Shown here one piece after another: positions 1 to 7,907 of a stretch of DNA of 64,000 bases. Position 1 is the first letter of the stretch, and every line of letters begins with the position of its first letter. The DNA is taken from assembly GCA_902825945.1 (NCBI GenBank), contig CADECY010000004.1:1-64000 (forward strand). Direction: 5' to 3'. The notes beneath the pieces were generated by a model. It was not told the origin of the DNA, made no database searches, and worked only from the letters and a program-made list of their open reading frames with translations. The position numbers and the translations under genes were made by a program. Source of the DNA: an uncultured Acidobacteriota bacterium (GTDB lineage Bacteria > Acidobacteriota > Terriglobia > Bryobacterales > Bryobacteraceae).

Positions 1-69
1 GATTCACTCGGCCCGGCGCCCGATACGTCGCGGCGGGCGCTCGCCCGAACCGCGACCGAAACAGCTCCG

Positions 70-252
70 TCAGTTGCCGTACCGGCTCCACAGGAGCATT
101 CCTCCCCCGAACGCGAGCATCATCAAGCCCGAATAGAGATTCACGTTGACAGGCGCGAGCGGAGCGCGAGCCTCGGGCATCGTCACCGCGGTAGCGCACA
201 AGATCGCGCCGAGCGCGGCGAAGAAGACTCCGGAGGGCAGGCGAAGGTCCAT
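70..252 (-). CDS. Small two-TM membrane protein, possible symporter accessory protein
   Basis: A 60-residue protein made of two hydrophobic segments (about residues 8-25 and 40-55) joined by a short loop rich in Pro, Val and Asn. Reading it from the ATG at 252 is preferred over a longer TTG start at 288, because the ATG lies 5 nt beyond the stop of the solute symporter, so the two are probably translated together. Short two-helix proteins directly after SSS-type symporters recur in Acidobacteriota and related phyla (from memory), which suggests a small subunit or stabiliser of the transporter. The function is inferred from position only. Bases 1-69 hold nothing recognisable. Confidence 0.6.
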   Translation of the reverse strand: MDLRLPSGVFFAALGAILCATAVTMPEARAPLAPVNVNLYSGLMMLAFGGGMLLWSRYGN

Positions 253-257
253 GGGTA

Positions 258-1907
258 TCACCAGAACAAGAGATTCAGCAGGACGCAAGCCGCGCCGGCG
301 GTCACAGCGAGCGTTCCTGGACGGCGGTACCAGGCGGCACCTTCATCCCGAGGCAGCGCAGTGAGGCCGTAGACGAGGCCCTCGAGCTCGGTCACCGCGC
401 GGGGTGCCGATGCGAGACTGACGCCAATCGTAACCAGAAAGCATGCCGACCATGCGAAGATCGCGATCCAGAAGTTCTGTGCCATCGTCGAAGGGAACGT
501 GGCAACGGTAGCGACCCAGCCGCCCTTGCCTTCGGCCATCGTCAGTCCGTGGGTGATCGCCGCGGCGCCGGTGCCGGAGATCAGACCTGCGAATGCTCCG
601 TGTCCGGTGGCCCGCTTCCAGAACATCCCGAGCAGAAACGTCGCGAATAGCGGGGCGTTGACGAAGCCGAAGACCAGTTGCAGCAGGTCCATCATGTTGT
701 TGTAGAGCTGCGCCAGATACGCGGTCGCGATCGAGAGGCCGATGCCCACTACCGTGGTGGCGCGCGCGACCATCAGATAGTGCGAATCGGGCGCGTCCCG
801 CCGGATGTAACTCTGATAGATGTCGTAAGTCCAGACGGTATTGAACGCGGTGACGTTGCCCGCCATTCCCGACATGAAGGAGGCGATCAGCGCTGTCAAA
901 CCCACTCCGAGCATTCCGTTCGGATAAAACTGCGCCATCAGCGTGGTGAGGGCCTGATCGTAGTCGTAGCCGGTGCCCTTCGGCGGCAGCGAATAGCCGG
1001 TGCTCATGCTCTGCAGCGCCACCGCCGCGATTCCTGGCACGATCACGAAGAACGGCACCGCCATCTTGGGGAAAGTCGCGATCACGGGAGTGAGCCGCGC
1101 GTTCGCCATCGAATTGGCGGCCATCGCGCGCTGCACGACCAGGAAATCCGTACACCAATAGCCGAACGACAACACGAACCCGAGACCCGCGATCAGCCCG
1201 AACGCTTCGATGCCCATCGGATTCGCCGAGGCCGAACCCGTGTACTGCCAGGAGTGTGTCATCACGGCGGGAATCCGCTGCGACATCCCTTCCCATCCAC
1301 CCGCGCGCGTGACGGCCAGATAGGCGAGCGGCGTGAACCCGAAGACCACGAGGAAGAATTGCAGGACTTCGTTGTAGATCGCGCTCGTGAGTCCGCCGAG
1401 AAACGTGTAGACCAGCACGATTCCGGCCGAAAGCAGCACGCTCGACGAGAAGCTCCAGCCGAGCAGGAATTGGAAGAGCAATCCGAGGGCGTACATCGAA
1501 ATCCCGGAGCTGAACACGGTCATCGCCGCGAACGTGATGGCATTGAACCCCCGCGTTTTCTCGTCGAACCGAAGTTTCAGATACTCGGGGACGGAGCGCG
1601 CTCGGCTGCCATAGTAGAACGGCATCATGAACACGCCCACGAAGATCATGGCCGGAACCGCGCCCAGCCAGTAAAAATGCGCGGTCATGATTCCGTACTT
1701 GGCGCCCGACGCGCACATCCCCACCATCTCCTGCGCGCCCATGTTCGCCGCGAGAAACGCGAGACTGGTGATCCAAAGCGGAACCGAGCGGCTCGACGTC
1801 AGGAAGTCAGCGCTCGATTCGACCCGGCGCTTCAACCACCAGCCGATTCCGAGAACAAAGGCGAAGTAGAGACCGATGATCGTGTAGTCGGTGAAGTGGA
1901 GCTTCAT
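258..1907 (-). CDS. Sodium:solute symporter (SSS family), probably for a sugar
   Basis: Inner-membrane transporter of 549 residues with about 13-14 hydrophobic segments over the whole length, usual for the SSS/SGLT family. The N-terminus (TDYTIIGLYFAFVLGIGWW) and the GGLTSAIYNEVLQ stretch in the middle are typical of SGLT-like members that couple solute uptake to sodium. Its ATG overlaps the stop of the upstream sugar-phosphate isomerase-like gene (ATGA), so translation is coupled, and a 60-residue membrane protein follows directly. Together with the dehydrogenase further upstream this looks like uptake plus breakdown of a sugar, polyol or inositol. The exact substrate cannot be read from the sequence. 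Confidence 0.9.
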   Translation of the reverse strand: MKLHFTDYTIIGLYFAFVLGIGWWLKRRVESSADFLTSSRSVPLWITSLAFLAANMGAQEMVGMCASGAKYGIMTAHFYWLGAVPAMIFVGVFMMPFYYGSRARSVPEYLKLRFDEKTRGFNAITFAAMTVFSSGISMYALGLLFQFLLGWSFSSSVLLSAGIVLVYTFLGGLTSAIYNEVLQFFLVVFGFTPLAYLAVTRAGGWEGMSQRIPAVMTHSWQYTGSASANPMGIEAFGLIAGLGFVLSFGYWCTDFLVVQRAMAANSMANARLTPVIATFPKMAVPFFVIVPGIAAVALQSMSTGYSLPPKGTGYDYDQALTTLMAQFYPNGMLGVGLTALIASFMSGMAGNVTAFNTVWTYDIYQSYIRRDAPDSHYLMVARATTVVGIGLSIATAYLAQLYNNMMDLLQLVFGFVNAPLFATFLLGMFWKRATGHGAFAGLISGTGAAAITHGLTMAEGKGGWVATVATFPSTMAQNFWIAIFAWSACFLVTIGVSLASAPRAVTELEGLVYGLTALPRDEGAAWYRRPGTLAVTAGAACVLLNLLFW

Positions 1908-2773
1908 CAGGCCGAATACTTGCGGGCGAGCTCATTGAGCCTCGCCAGCAACTTCGGCATCGCCGCCTTCGGATCTTCCTTGGCCTCGTACTCGAGCGCC
2001 ATGTAGCCGCGATAGCCGCCCGTGGCAAGCATCTTCGTCAGCCGGTCCCAATCGGAAGCTTCGCGCTTGCCGCCCTCGGTCCGGATCTCGGTCTTGAATT
2101 GAACGTTCGCCGTATAGGGTAGAATCTGCGCGATCTGCTGATAGGCGTCTTTGTCGAAATTGCCGGTATCGAGGTTGACCTGCGCCCACGGCGAGTTCAC
2201 TTGCTTGACGATCTGCACGATCCGCTCGGCGCGCGAGGTGATGCCGCCGTGGTTTTCGAGCCCGAGAATCACGCCGCTCTTGCCTGCGTATTCGGCGCCG
2301 CGCGCAAGCACGTCCATCACCCACTTTGCCGCCTCGTCCTCGCTGCCCCCCTTGGGCACCGTGCCGCCGAACACGCGAATGTGACCCGCGCCCAGCTTGG
2401 CCGCGACGTCGACCCAGTGCTTCACGTCGGAGAACTCCTTGTCGCGCAGCGGCTGGGTCGCTTGGCACATGTTCGTGCGGACCGAAATCGAATAGATGTC
2501 GACACCATTGCGATAGGCGAATCCGCGCAGCGGGATCAGGAACGAGTCTGCCGTTGTAGGAAACCAATAGACAGTGAGATCGAGCCCATCGACATTGTTG
2601 TCGACCGCGGCCTTGACCACGTCGTCGTAGGTCATCGTCTTTTTGGCGAGCGCGTCGCGGTAGGAATAGGCGCAGATGGCGCTACGCAAGCGCGGCTTCT
2701 GTCCGGGAACGATGGGCGCGGCCGCGGCGAGCGGAGCGGCCAGGGAGGAAAACAGGAAGGATCGTCGTTGCAT
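1907..2773 (-). CDS. Sugar phosphate isomerase/epimerase family TIM-barrel, Tat-exported
   Basis: 288 residues. A short twin-arginine leader (MQRRSFLFSSLAAP) is followed by a xylose-isomerase-like TIM barrel, the AP-endonuclease-2 fold used by sugar isomerases and epimerases. Acidic and histidine residues expected of the metal site occur in GLENHGG, in NLDTGNF and in ALEYE near the end. A purine-rich GAGG precedes the ATG. It is translationally coupled to the symporter downstream. The stop of a truncated dehydrogenase copy lies 23 nt upstream, so before the NACHT insertion it probably followed the Gfo/Idh/MocA dehydrogenase directly. Substrate unknown; the Tat signal implies action outside the cytoplasmic membrane. 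Confidence 0.85.
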   Translation of the reverse strand: MQRRSFLFSSLAAPLAAAAPIVPGQKPRLRSAICAYSYRDALAKKTMTYDDVVKAAVDNNVDGLDLTVYWFPTTADSFLIPLRGFAYRNGVDIYSISVRTNMCQATQPLRDKEFSDVKHWVDVAAKLGAGHIRVFGGTVPKGGSEDEAAKWVMDVLARGAEYAGKSGVILGLENHGGITSRAERIVQIVKQVNSPWAQVNLDTGNFDKDAYQQIAQILPYTANVQFKTEIRTEGGKREASDWDRLTKMLATGGYRGYMALEYEAKEDPKAAMPKLLARLNELARKYSA

Positions 2774-2796
2774 GGTTGCCTCGGGTGGGGTCCCCG

Positions 2797-3156
2797 CTAT
2801 TGTACCGCCGTGGCTGCGCCGCTCGAAGCAGCCTCATACCCGGCAAACACCACCGACAGCGCCGCCACCGAATCCGCGGTTTCCATGAACGGCGGCGCGA
2901 TCCCCTGGGCGAAATCGACGCTCGCTTGCAGCATCAGCTCATACATGTCGCGGCTGCCGGACAGCCGGTATTGCTGGACTCCGCTCGGAGCGCCAGAGGC
3001 GGTGGCCAACCACGTCAGCGGCGGATCTTTCCGCGGCTCGAACCGCAGCCATCCCTCCGATCTCCACAGCGCGATGAGGTTCGAGTAGCCACGATCGAGA
3101 TAGTACCCCATGTTGAGGGTGGCCATCCCGCCCCGCCGGAGCCGCATCGAAATCGC
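2797..3156 (-). pseudogene. 3' remnant of a Gfo/Idh/MocA dehydrogenase (copy A of direct repeat)
   Basis: 119 codons plus stop match the C-terminal end of the intact dehydrogenase at 6421-7449 without a single gap. By hand count 26 of 119 residues differ (about 78% identity). Similarity ends abruptly at the Ala codon 3154-3156: upstream the frame reads unrelated residues and soon runs into the NACHT gene. The piece lacks the Rossmann domain and the catalytic part, so it cannot be a working enzyme. It sits 23 nt before the isomerase, in the place where the full-length gene of the sugar operon would be expected. I read it as the displaced 3' end of the original resident gene. Confidence 0.85.
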
Positions 3157-3181
3157 TATTCGGAAACGAGAACGACGTGGT

Positions 3182-6100
3182 TTACCTGGTACGCGGTCCC
3201 GCGCTCCGGAGATTCGAGTCGTCCATCAAGTCCGCGTCCCGGTCGACTTGGAGTTCGGGCTCCATCGGATCGACGATCGGGAGCGGCTCGACTCCGGCTT
3301 CACGGGCGAGGTCGTCCATGTCCCAGTGCGTGGTGAGGTCCTGGAGCAGGATGTCGCCCTTGGCCATGTAGCGTAGGCCCCAAGAGAGTGGGGCTGGGTA
3401 GCTTTCCCAGTTCAGTGCGCATTGGGTGAGGTAGTCGCGTTCGTCGGACACGCGGGCGAGATGGCGAGCGAGGGCGGGCCAGAGGGGGTCACCTTTGAAT
3501 GCCTTTAAGCGGCGATGGAGTTCGGGGCGGTCTGGTTGTTCCTTGAAGGACGCTCGACATGCCGCTGCCAGGAGGCGGACGGCCGAGGGGCAATCGCGCT
3601 GAGGGCCAAGGGCAGAGAGCCTCGCTCGCGCACCCGCCCTACTTGCCGACCTCAGTTCGAGCGCAGAGATGTCCAGATGGTCGGCGCGAGTGGGGTCTAG
3701 TCCCATGTCAGTGGCGAGACTGCTGATGAGATCTGAGGCGCCCTTGCGCCCCCAGCCCAATTCCTCAATCCATTCTCGCGTCCACATCTGCGCTAGCGAC
3801 TCTGAGTGTTCTCCAGCCCAAGGCCTCGATAACCATCGGACCGTGAGGGTGTATCCGTCGGGTGTCAGGTACTTGGCCCAGTACCGTATCCAGTCGCGAG
3901 ACCAACTCCCTAGCGGGCTCTCCTTAACGAACATAAGACGGAGTTGTTGCGTCAATTTGCGGGTGACGGCGAGATGGTCCGTCCGTATGCCCAAAGCACT
4001 CCTCGCGACTACCCGAGCCGCTCCTCCGATCACGCTGGAGGCACTCTGGATCCGAAGTGAACCCAGGGCCCGACGTGACGGCCACAAATCAAGAAGGGCG
4101 ACCTCCCAGGGTTCTTCCGGCCAGGCTGATGACGCTCCGCGCCACAGGCGCCCAAGCGCCACGTCCTCGGGGTGTGCTACCTCGCTCATGGCTCGGCGCA
4201 TGACTGTCGCCAATGGACCCGCAGGCGGCTCTCGGAGCCGGGAACTCTTGCACCATGCGTACGCTCTGAACCAACCGATCCATTGCCATTCTATAGCCTG
4301 ATCGAGTGCTGAACCGAAATCTCTGAGGCGCGAGGCTTGTTCGGAGCATTCAGCCCATGCACGCGCACACCGTCCCGGGTAGCCGACGCTTGAGTCCCGC
4401 AGGTGATCGACCGCCCGTCCTTTCCAGTCGTTAAACTGCGTTTGCGAGCCGACACCATCGGCCATCATGCACCCGGTGAGCCAGGCGCCGTCCGGAGACT
4501 TCGATAGTTCGTACAGGACCGGATCGAGCTTGGCCTGGACGTTGTCCCATTGGATCGAGGCCCACAGGCGGAGAGTCTCCCACCAACTCTGTTTGGCCGC
4601 CCATGTCGGGAAGAGTTCGGCTGAGTCGGTCAGATCCGTGTAGATGTGCCGCGCGGCGAGGTACTCCTGGAAGCTCAGGTGGACGAAGCTGAGCTTTCCG
4701 TCCGACTTCTCGGTCATCAGTCCACAGGGTCCGGCTAGCCAGCGGAGGAAGTGGGCTCGCTTGCCCTCCGGGATCCGGGCAGGCACGAGATTCTCCGCGT
4801 CCGCAGCGTTCACTTCGATGAAGTCGGTTGAGTCATCGGCGCTCGACTTTATGCGATACGCCAGTTCGGCGACCGCCCGCAGCCGCTCCTCTTCGTCGTC
4901 CGGACGCCATGAATCCGATGGCGTCCGCACTCCCTCCTCCTCACGGCGGAGCGTCGCGAGCAGATTCCGAACCACCGTGTCGTACAGCTTGTGGCGCTTG
5001 TCCGGAAGGCGGTGGCTTCGGCTGATGATCAGCATCATGGTCATCATCAGCGGATTCCGAGCGAGGTCCTTCGCGCCTTGCGACGCGGCGAGGGACTGCT
5101 GGAAACGCGTGGCGTACTCGCCACGGGCCGGATCGTCGCCGTAGCAGACGCGCCAGAAGTCGTCCGAGAAGCGCTGAATCTCGGCATCGTTCAGTGGCTG
5201 GAAGCGGCGGGTCTCGAAGCCGTCCGAATCGCTAGGCGGTTGATCGCCGTAGGGACGGCTGGTGACGACGGTGATCGCACGCGGATGGTTGGCGAGGAAT
5301 CCGGCGAGGCGTTCGCGGACCTTGCCGCCGAGATCACCGAGTTCGTCCCAGCCATCGATGAGGAGGATGGGGCGCGGTCCGGTGGGATCGGCGAGGGCGG
5401 CATCGAGCCCGTCCACGTGGCAGTCGCGTCCGGCGATCACCTGGCGTAGGAAGCCGGTGAATGAGTCGGCGGGTTGGAGCGAGCGGAGTTCGATCAGGAC
5501 CGGGAAGAGATCTTCGCGTTGGATGAGCCGGTAAAGGGTGTGGCGCATCCACGTGGTCTTGCCGCTGCCGGCGGCGCCTTGGAGAACGAGTCCACGGGTG
5601 AGGCTGAGGACCTCCTCCGGCTCGATGGGCGCGCCTTGGTCGAGCTTCGACGGATCGGCGTTGGCGTGGACGCGGAGGGGTTGGTAGATCTCTCCGAGAT
5701 TCGCGGTGATGCGGCGGTCGCCCGCGGCTTGGGCGACGCCAACTTTGGCGAGGTCCCAGCGTGGGGGGATCGAGAAGGCGCGGCGATAGGAGGCGAAATC
5801 GAAGGTTTGCGCCACCGGCGGCGCGGGTTTCGGTGTTGCTGGCGCGGACCATTCGCGGATCGCGGCCGTGATGTGCTTGCGGAGCAGGTCCTCGATCGAC
5901 TCATCCGTGAAGTCCCAATGGAAGACGTTGCGCGCCTGCAGACCCTCGCGAAACTCGTCGAGGCGGGCGAGCTTCGCAATGGCCTCCTTGCCTCGCGGTG
6001 CGATCGGTTCCTTGTGGAAGTAGGGGAACAGCTTCGGGCGGCCCACCTTCGCGCACGCGGCGTAGGCCTGTTCGAACTCGTGCTCGGTGCCGGTCTTGCC

Positions 6101-6373
6101 GTTCAGATTCGGGTCCGGAGTGCCGAGGCGCGCGTAGAAGAAGTTGATGAAGAGGTCCGCATCCTCGATTTTCAGAACATCGTCAATGATTCCCTGTGGG
6201 CCGATCGCGTGGAAGCCGGGATGGGCGTCCTCATCCCAACGGTAGAGGCGCAGCGTGAAGCCGCCAAACTGTTCAGCCACGCTGGCGCTCAGTCCGTCAA
6301 TTACCTTTGCCAGGGTGTCGATGTACTTCTTGCAGTCTCCAGGGAATCCAACGACGATGCGCTTGCGGGACAT
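3182..6373 (-). CDS. NACHT-family STAND NTPase with N-terminal DUF4062/TIR-like domain, likely anti-phage
   Basis: 1063 residues from the ATG at 6373; a GTG at 6400 would add 9 residues but lacks a better ribosome site. Residues 1-165 form an alpha/beta domain starting KRIVVGFPGD, with DADLFINFFYARLGTP and GTEHEFEQAY, the pattern of DUF4062/TIR-like effector domains. The NACHT NTPase follows: Walker A GAAGSGKTT with Lys272, Walker B LLIDGWDEL with Asp340 and Asp343-Glu344, and a sensor stretch VVTSRPYG. The STAND signature HLSFQEYLAA lies near residue 568. The rest (about 500 residues) is helical and Trp-rich without a recognisable repeat, presumably the sensor. Bacterial NACHT proteins are known to protect against phage, often by killing the infected cell; that role here is inferred. 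The gene splits a sugar operon and is flanked by a 360-bp duplication. Confidence 0.85.
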   Translation of the reverse strand: MSRKRIVVGFPGDCKKYIDTLAKVIDGLSASVAEQFGGFTLRLYRWDEDAHPGFHAIGPQGIIDDVLKIEDADLFINFFYARLGTPDPNLNGKTGTEHEFEQAYAACAKVGRPKLFPYFHKEPIAPRGKEAIAKLARLDEFREGLQARNVFHWDFTDESIEDLLRKHITAAIREWSAPATPKPAPPVAQTFDFASYRRAFSIPPRWDLAKVGVAQAAGDRRITANLGEIYQPLRVHANADPSKLDQGAPIEPEEVLSLTRGLVLQGAAGSGKTTWMRHTLYRLIQREDLFPVLIELRSLQPADSFTGFLRQVIAGRDCHVDGLDAALADPTGPRPILLIDGWDELGDLGGKVRERLAGFLANHPRAITVVTSRPYGDQPPSDSDGFETRRFQPLNDAEIQRFSDDFWRVCYGDDPARGEYATRFQQSLAASQGAKDLARNPLMMTMMLIISRSHRLPDKRHKLYDTVVRNLLATLRREEEGVRTPSDSWRPDDEEERLRAVAELAYRIKSSADDSTDFIEVNAADAENLVPARIPEGKRAHFLRWLAGPCGLMTEKSDGKLSFVHLSFQEYLAARHIYTDLTDSAELFPTWAAKQSWWETLRLWASIQWDNVQAKLDPVLYELSKSPDGAWLTGCMMADGVGSQTQFNDWKGRAVDHLRDSSVGYPGRCARAWAECSEQASRLRDFGSALDQAIEWQWIGWFRAYAWCKSSRLREPPAGPLATVMRRAMSEVAHPEDVALGRLWRGASSAWPEEPWEVALLDLWPSRRALGSLRIQSASSVIGGAARVVARSALGIRTDHLAVTRKLTQQLRLMFVKESPLGSWSRDWIRYWAKYLTPDGYTLTVRWLSRPWAGEHSESLAQMWTREWIEELGWGRKGASDLISSLATDMGLDPTRADHLDISALELRSASRAGARARLSALGPQRDCPSAVRLLAAACRASFKEQPDRPELHRRLKAFKGDPLWPALARHLARVSDERDYLTQCALNWESYPAPLSWGLRYMAKGDILLQDLTTHWDMDDLAREAGVEPLPIVDPMEPELQVDRDADLMDDSNLRSAGPRTR

Positions 6374-6420
6374 CAGTCGTGACTTTACCAGATAGTGCAC
6401 CGGATCAGAATAGCGCCCGG

Positions 6421-6780
6421 CTACCGGACCCGGCGCTCGGCTCCGTGCGCGACAGCCTCGTATCCGGCGAACACCACCGAAAGCGCATCGGCCGACTCGT
6501 CCGTCTGGATGAAAGGCGGCACCGATCCACTGGCGAAATCGACGCTTGCCTGCAGCATTAGCTCATACATGTCGTGTTTGCCGGACAGCCGGTATTGCTG
6601 GACGCCGGCGGGAGCACCGGCGGCGTTGGACAGCCACGTCAAGGGCGGATCTTTGCGAGGCTCGAAACGGAGCCAGCCCGCCGATCCCCACAGGGCGATG
6701 AGGTTGGAGTAGCCGCGATCGAGATAGTATCCGGTGTTGAGGGTGGCCAGCCCGCCGCGCCGGAGCCGCATCGAGATCGC
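6421..6780. repeat. Copy B of 360-bp direct repeat flanking the NACHT gene
   Basis: This is the 3' end (119 codons plus stop) of the intact dehydrogenase. It aligns gap-free with 2797-3156, both in the same orientation, about 3.6 kb apart. The copies are diverged rather than identical, so they do not look like a fresh duplication. The breakpoint is the Ala-Ile-Ser codons just before MRLRRGG. Nothing resembling an integrase or a transposase lies between the copies. Confidence 0.8.
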
Positions 6781-7449
6781 GGCGGCGTCCTCGACTTCGA
6801 TCGGCTGACCGCCCACGTTCGCGGTGAAGCCCGATACGCGCTCGACGCGGTCGCCGGTCAGGTAGTGCAGCAGGTCGATGTAGTGGATGCCGTGGAAGAT
6901 CAGCTTGCCGCCTCCGCCGAGAGACTTCGAGGACTTCCAGGAGCGATGATAGGCGGGGTTCTTCAAGCGGGTCTGGTCGGCCACCCAGTGCATCTGCGCG
7001 CCATAGATCCTCGAGCCGAGCCAGCCGCGTTCGATGATCCGCCGAGCTTCGATCGCGGCCGGATCGAGACGCGTCGCCATGGCGAGCATCAGTTGCCGCT
7101 TCCGCCTGCCGGCAATCTCGGCGCAGCGCTGGAAACTCGCTAGGTCCACGCAAGCGGGCTTTTCCGCCACCACATGGGCACCGCCATCGAGCGCAATGGA
7201 GATGGCGCCCGGCATCCGATGCGGCTCCATCGATACGATCGCCAATTGGGGTTGGAACTCACGCATCATACTGACCGCATTGGGGAAAGCGGCCACTTCG
7301 CGGCCGGCGGCTTTGGCGGCGGCGCTGGCCAACGTGCCCGAGCCGTCCGCCACAGCGACCGCCGCGACACCCTCGCACCGCCCCGACCGGAAGTAGTGCG
7401 AAAGGTGGTCGCCCGTAGGCTCGACGATGAGTCCGATTCGTACTGCCAT
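6421..7449 (-). CDS. Gfo/Idh/MocA family NAD(P)-dependent dehydrogenase
   Basis: 342 residues, normal length for the family. The N-terminal Rossmann part starts VRIGLIVEPTGDH, contains VVAEKPACVD, the EKP motif that typifies these sugar and inositol dehydrogenases, and is followed by a substrate domain with GGGGKLIFHGIHYIDLLHYL, where the HGIHYID stretch holds the usual catalytic His and Asp. Substrates are normally sugars, polyols or inositols, oxidised in the cytoplasm. It heads the sugar operon that continues at 2773 beyond the NACHT insertion. Its last 119 codons are duplicated at 2797-3156. It starts with ATG and diverges from the PilZ gene across 65 bp holding a CTATAG-like -10. Confidence 0.88.
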   Translation of the reverse strand: MAVRIGLIVEPTGDHLSHYFRSGRCEGVAAVAVADGSGTLASAAAKAAGREVAAFPNAVSMMREFQPQLAIVSMEPHRMPGAISIALDGGAHVVAEKPACVDLASFQRCAEIAGRRKRQLMLAMATRLDPAAIEARRIIERGWLGSRIYGAQMHWVADQTRLKNPAYHRSWKSSKSLGGGGKLIFHGIHYIDLLHYLTGDRVERVSGFTANVGGQPIEVEDAAAISMRLRRGGLATLNTGYYLDRGYSNLIALWGSAGWLRFEPRKDPPLTWLSNAAGAPAGVQQYRLSGKHDMYELMLQASVDFASGSVPPFIQTDESADALSVVFAGYEAVAHGAERRVR

Positions 7450-7514
7450 CTTCCGTACGAACAGTCTATAGCATGTAAGGGATTCAGCCGATACACTTCG
7501 AAGCAGGGAATTAG

Positions 7515-7907
7515 ATGTCGAACAAACTCAGACGCCACGGGCGACAGGAGTTCGCAAGCAAAGTCTGGCTCACCTGGGATAGAGGCAGGGGGCTCGAGCA
7601 GTCCGCCTGCCGCGGTCTCGATATCTCCTCTTCCGGCATGCGGGTCGCCTCGACGGAGCCAATTCCGGCTGGCACCCTCGTCAACTTCCGGGTTCAAGGA
7701 ACGATGTTCACGGGAGCGGGCTCGATCCGCTCATGCACACATGAACGGATGCGCTACGCCATTGGCATCGAGTTCTCGCAGGCTGTCCGGTGGGATCCGG
7801 AGAGGTATCCGGTCTCTGTCGCGAGATCGACCTCGTCGATGCCGGCCTATCAGCCGCCCGAGGAACCTGCGAAGACCGAGGAAGCTACCCTCGCCGTCGA
7901 GCAATGA
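7515..7907 (+). CDS. PilZ domain protein
   Basis: 130 residues carrying both PilZ signature motifs for cyclic-di-GMP binding: RRHGR (R6-x3-R10) near the start and DISSSG (D36-x-S38-x2-G41). The domain covers about residues 5-100 and ends with a typical GIEF strand, followed by a loose Pro/Glu-rich tail. Single-domain PilZ proteins act as cytoplasmic effectors of the second messenger, often on motility or surface polysaccharide; the target here is unknown. The last 58 bp overlap, tail to tail, the end of the HDAC-like gene on the other strand, so the PilZ tail and the HDAC C-terminus are encoded by the same DNA. Confidence 0.9.
   Translation: MSNKLRRHGRQEFASKVWLTWDRGRGLEQSACRGLDISSSGMRVASTEPIPAGTLVNFRVQGTMFTGAGSIRSCTHERMRYAIGIEFSQAVRWDPERYPVSVARSTSSMPAYQPPEEPAKTEEATLAVEQ

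Noticed and set aside
6374..6400. GTG start for the NACHT gene at 6400
   Set aside because: Adds nine residues that are not part of the effector domain and has no better ribosome site; the ATG at 6373 is preferred.
2797..6780. Composite transposon flanked by direct repeats
   Set aside because: The repeats are coding, diverged and free of terminal inverted repeats, and no transposase lies between them.
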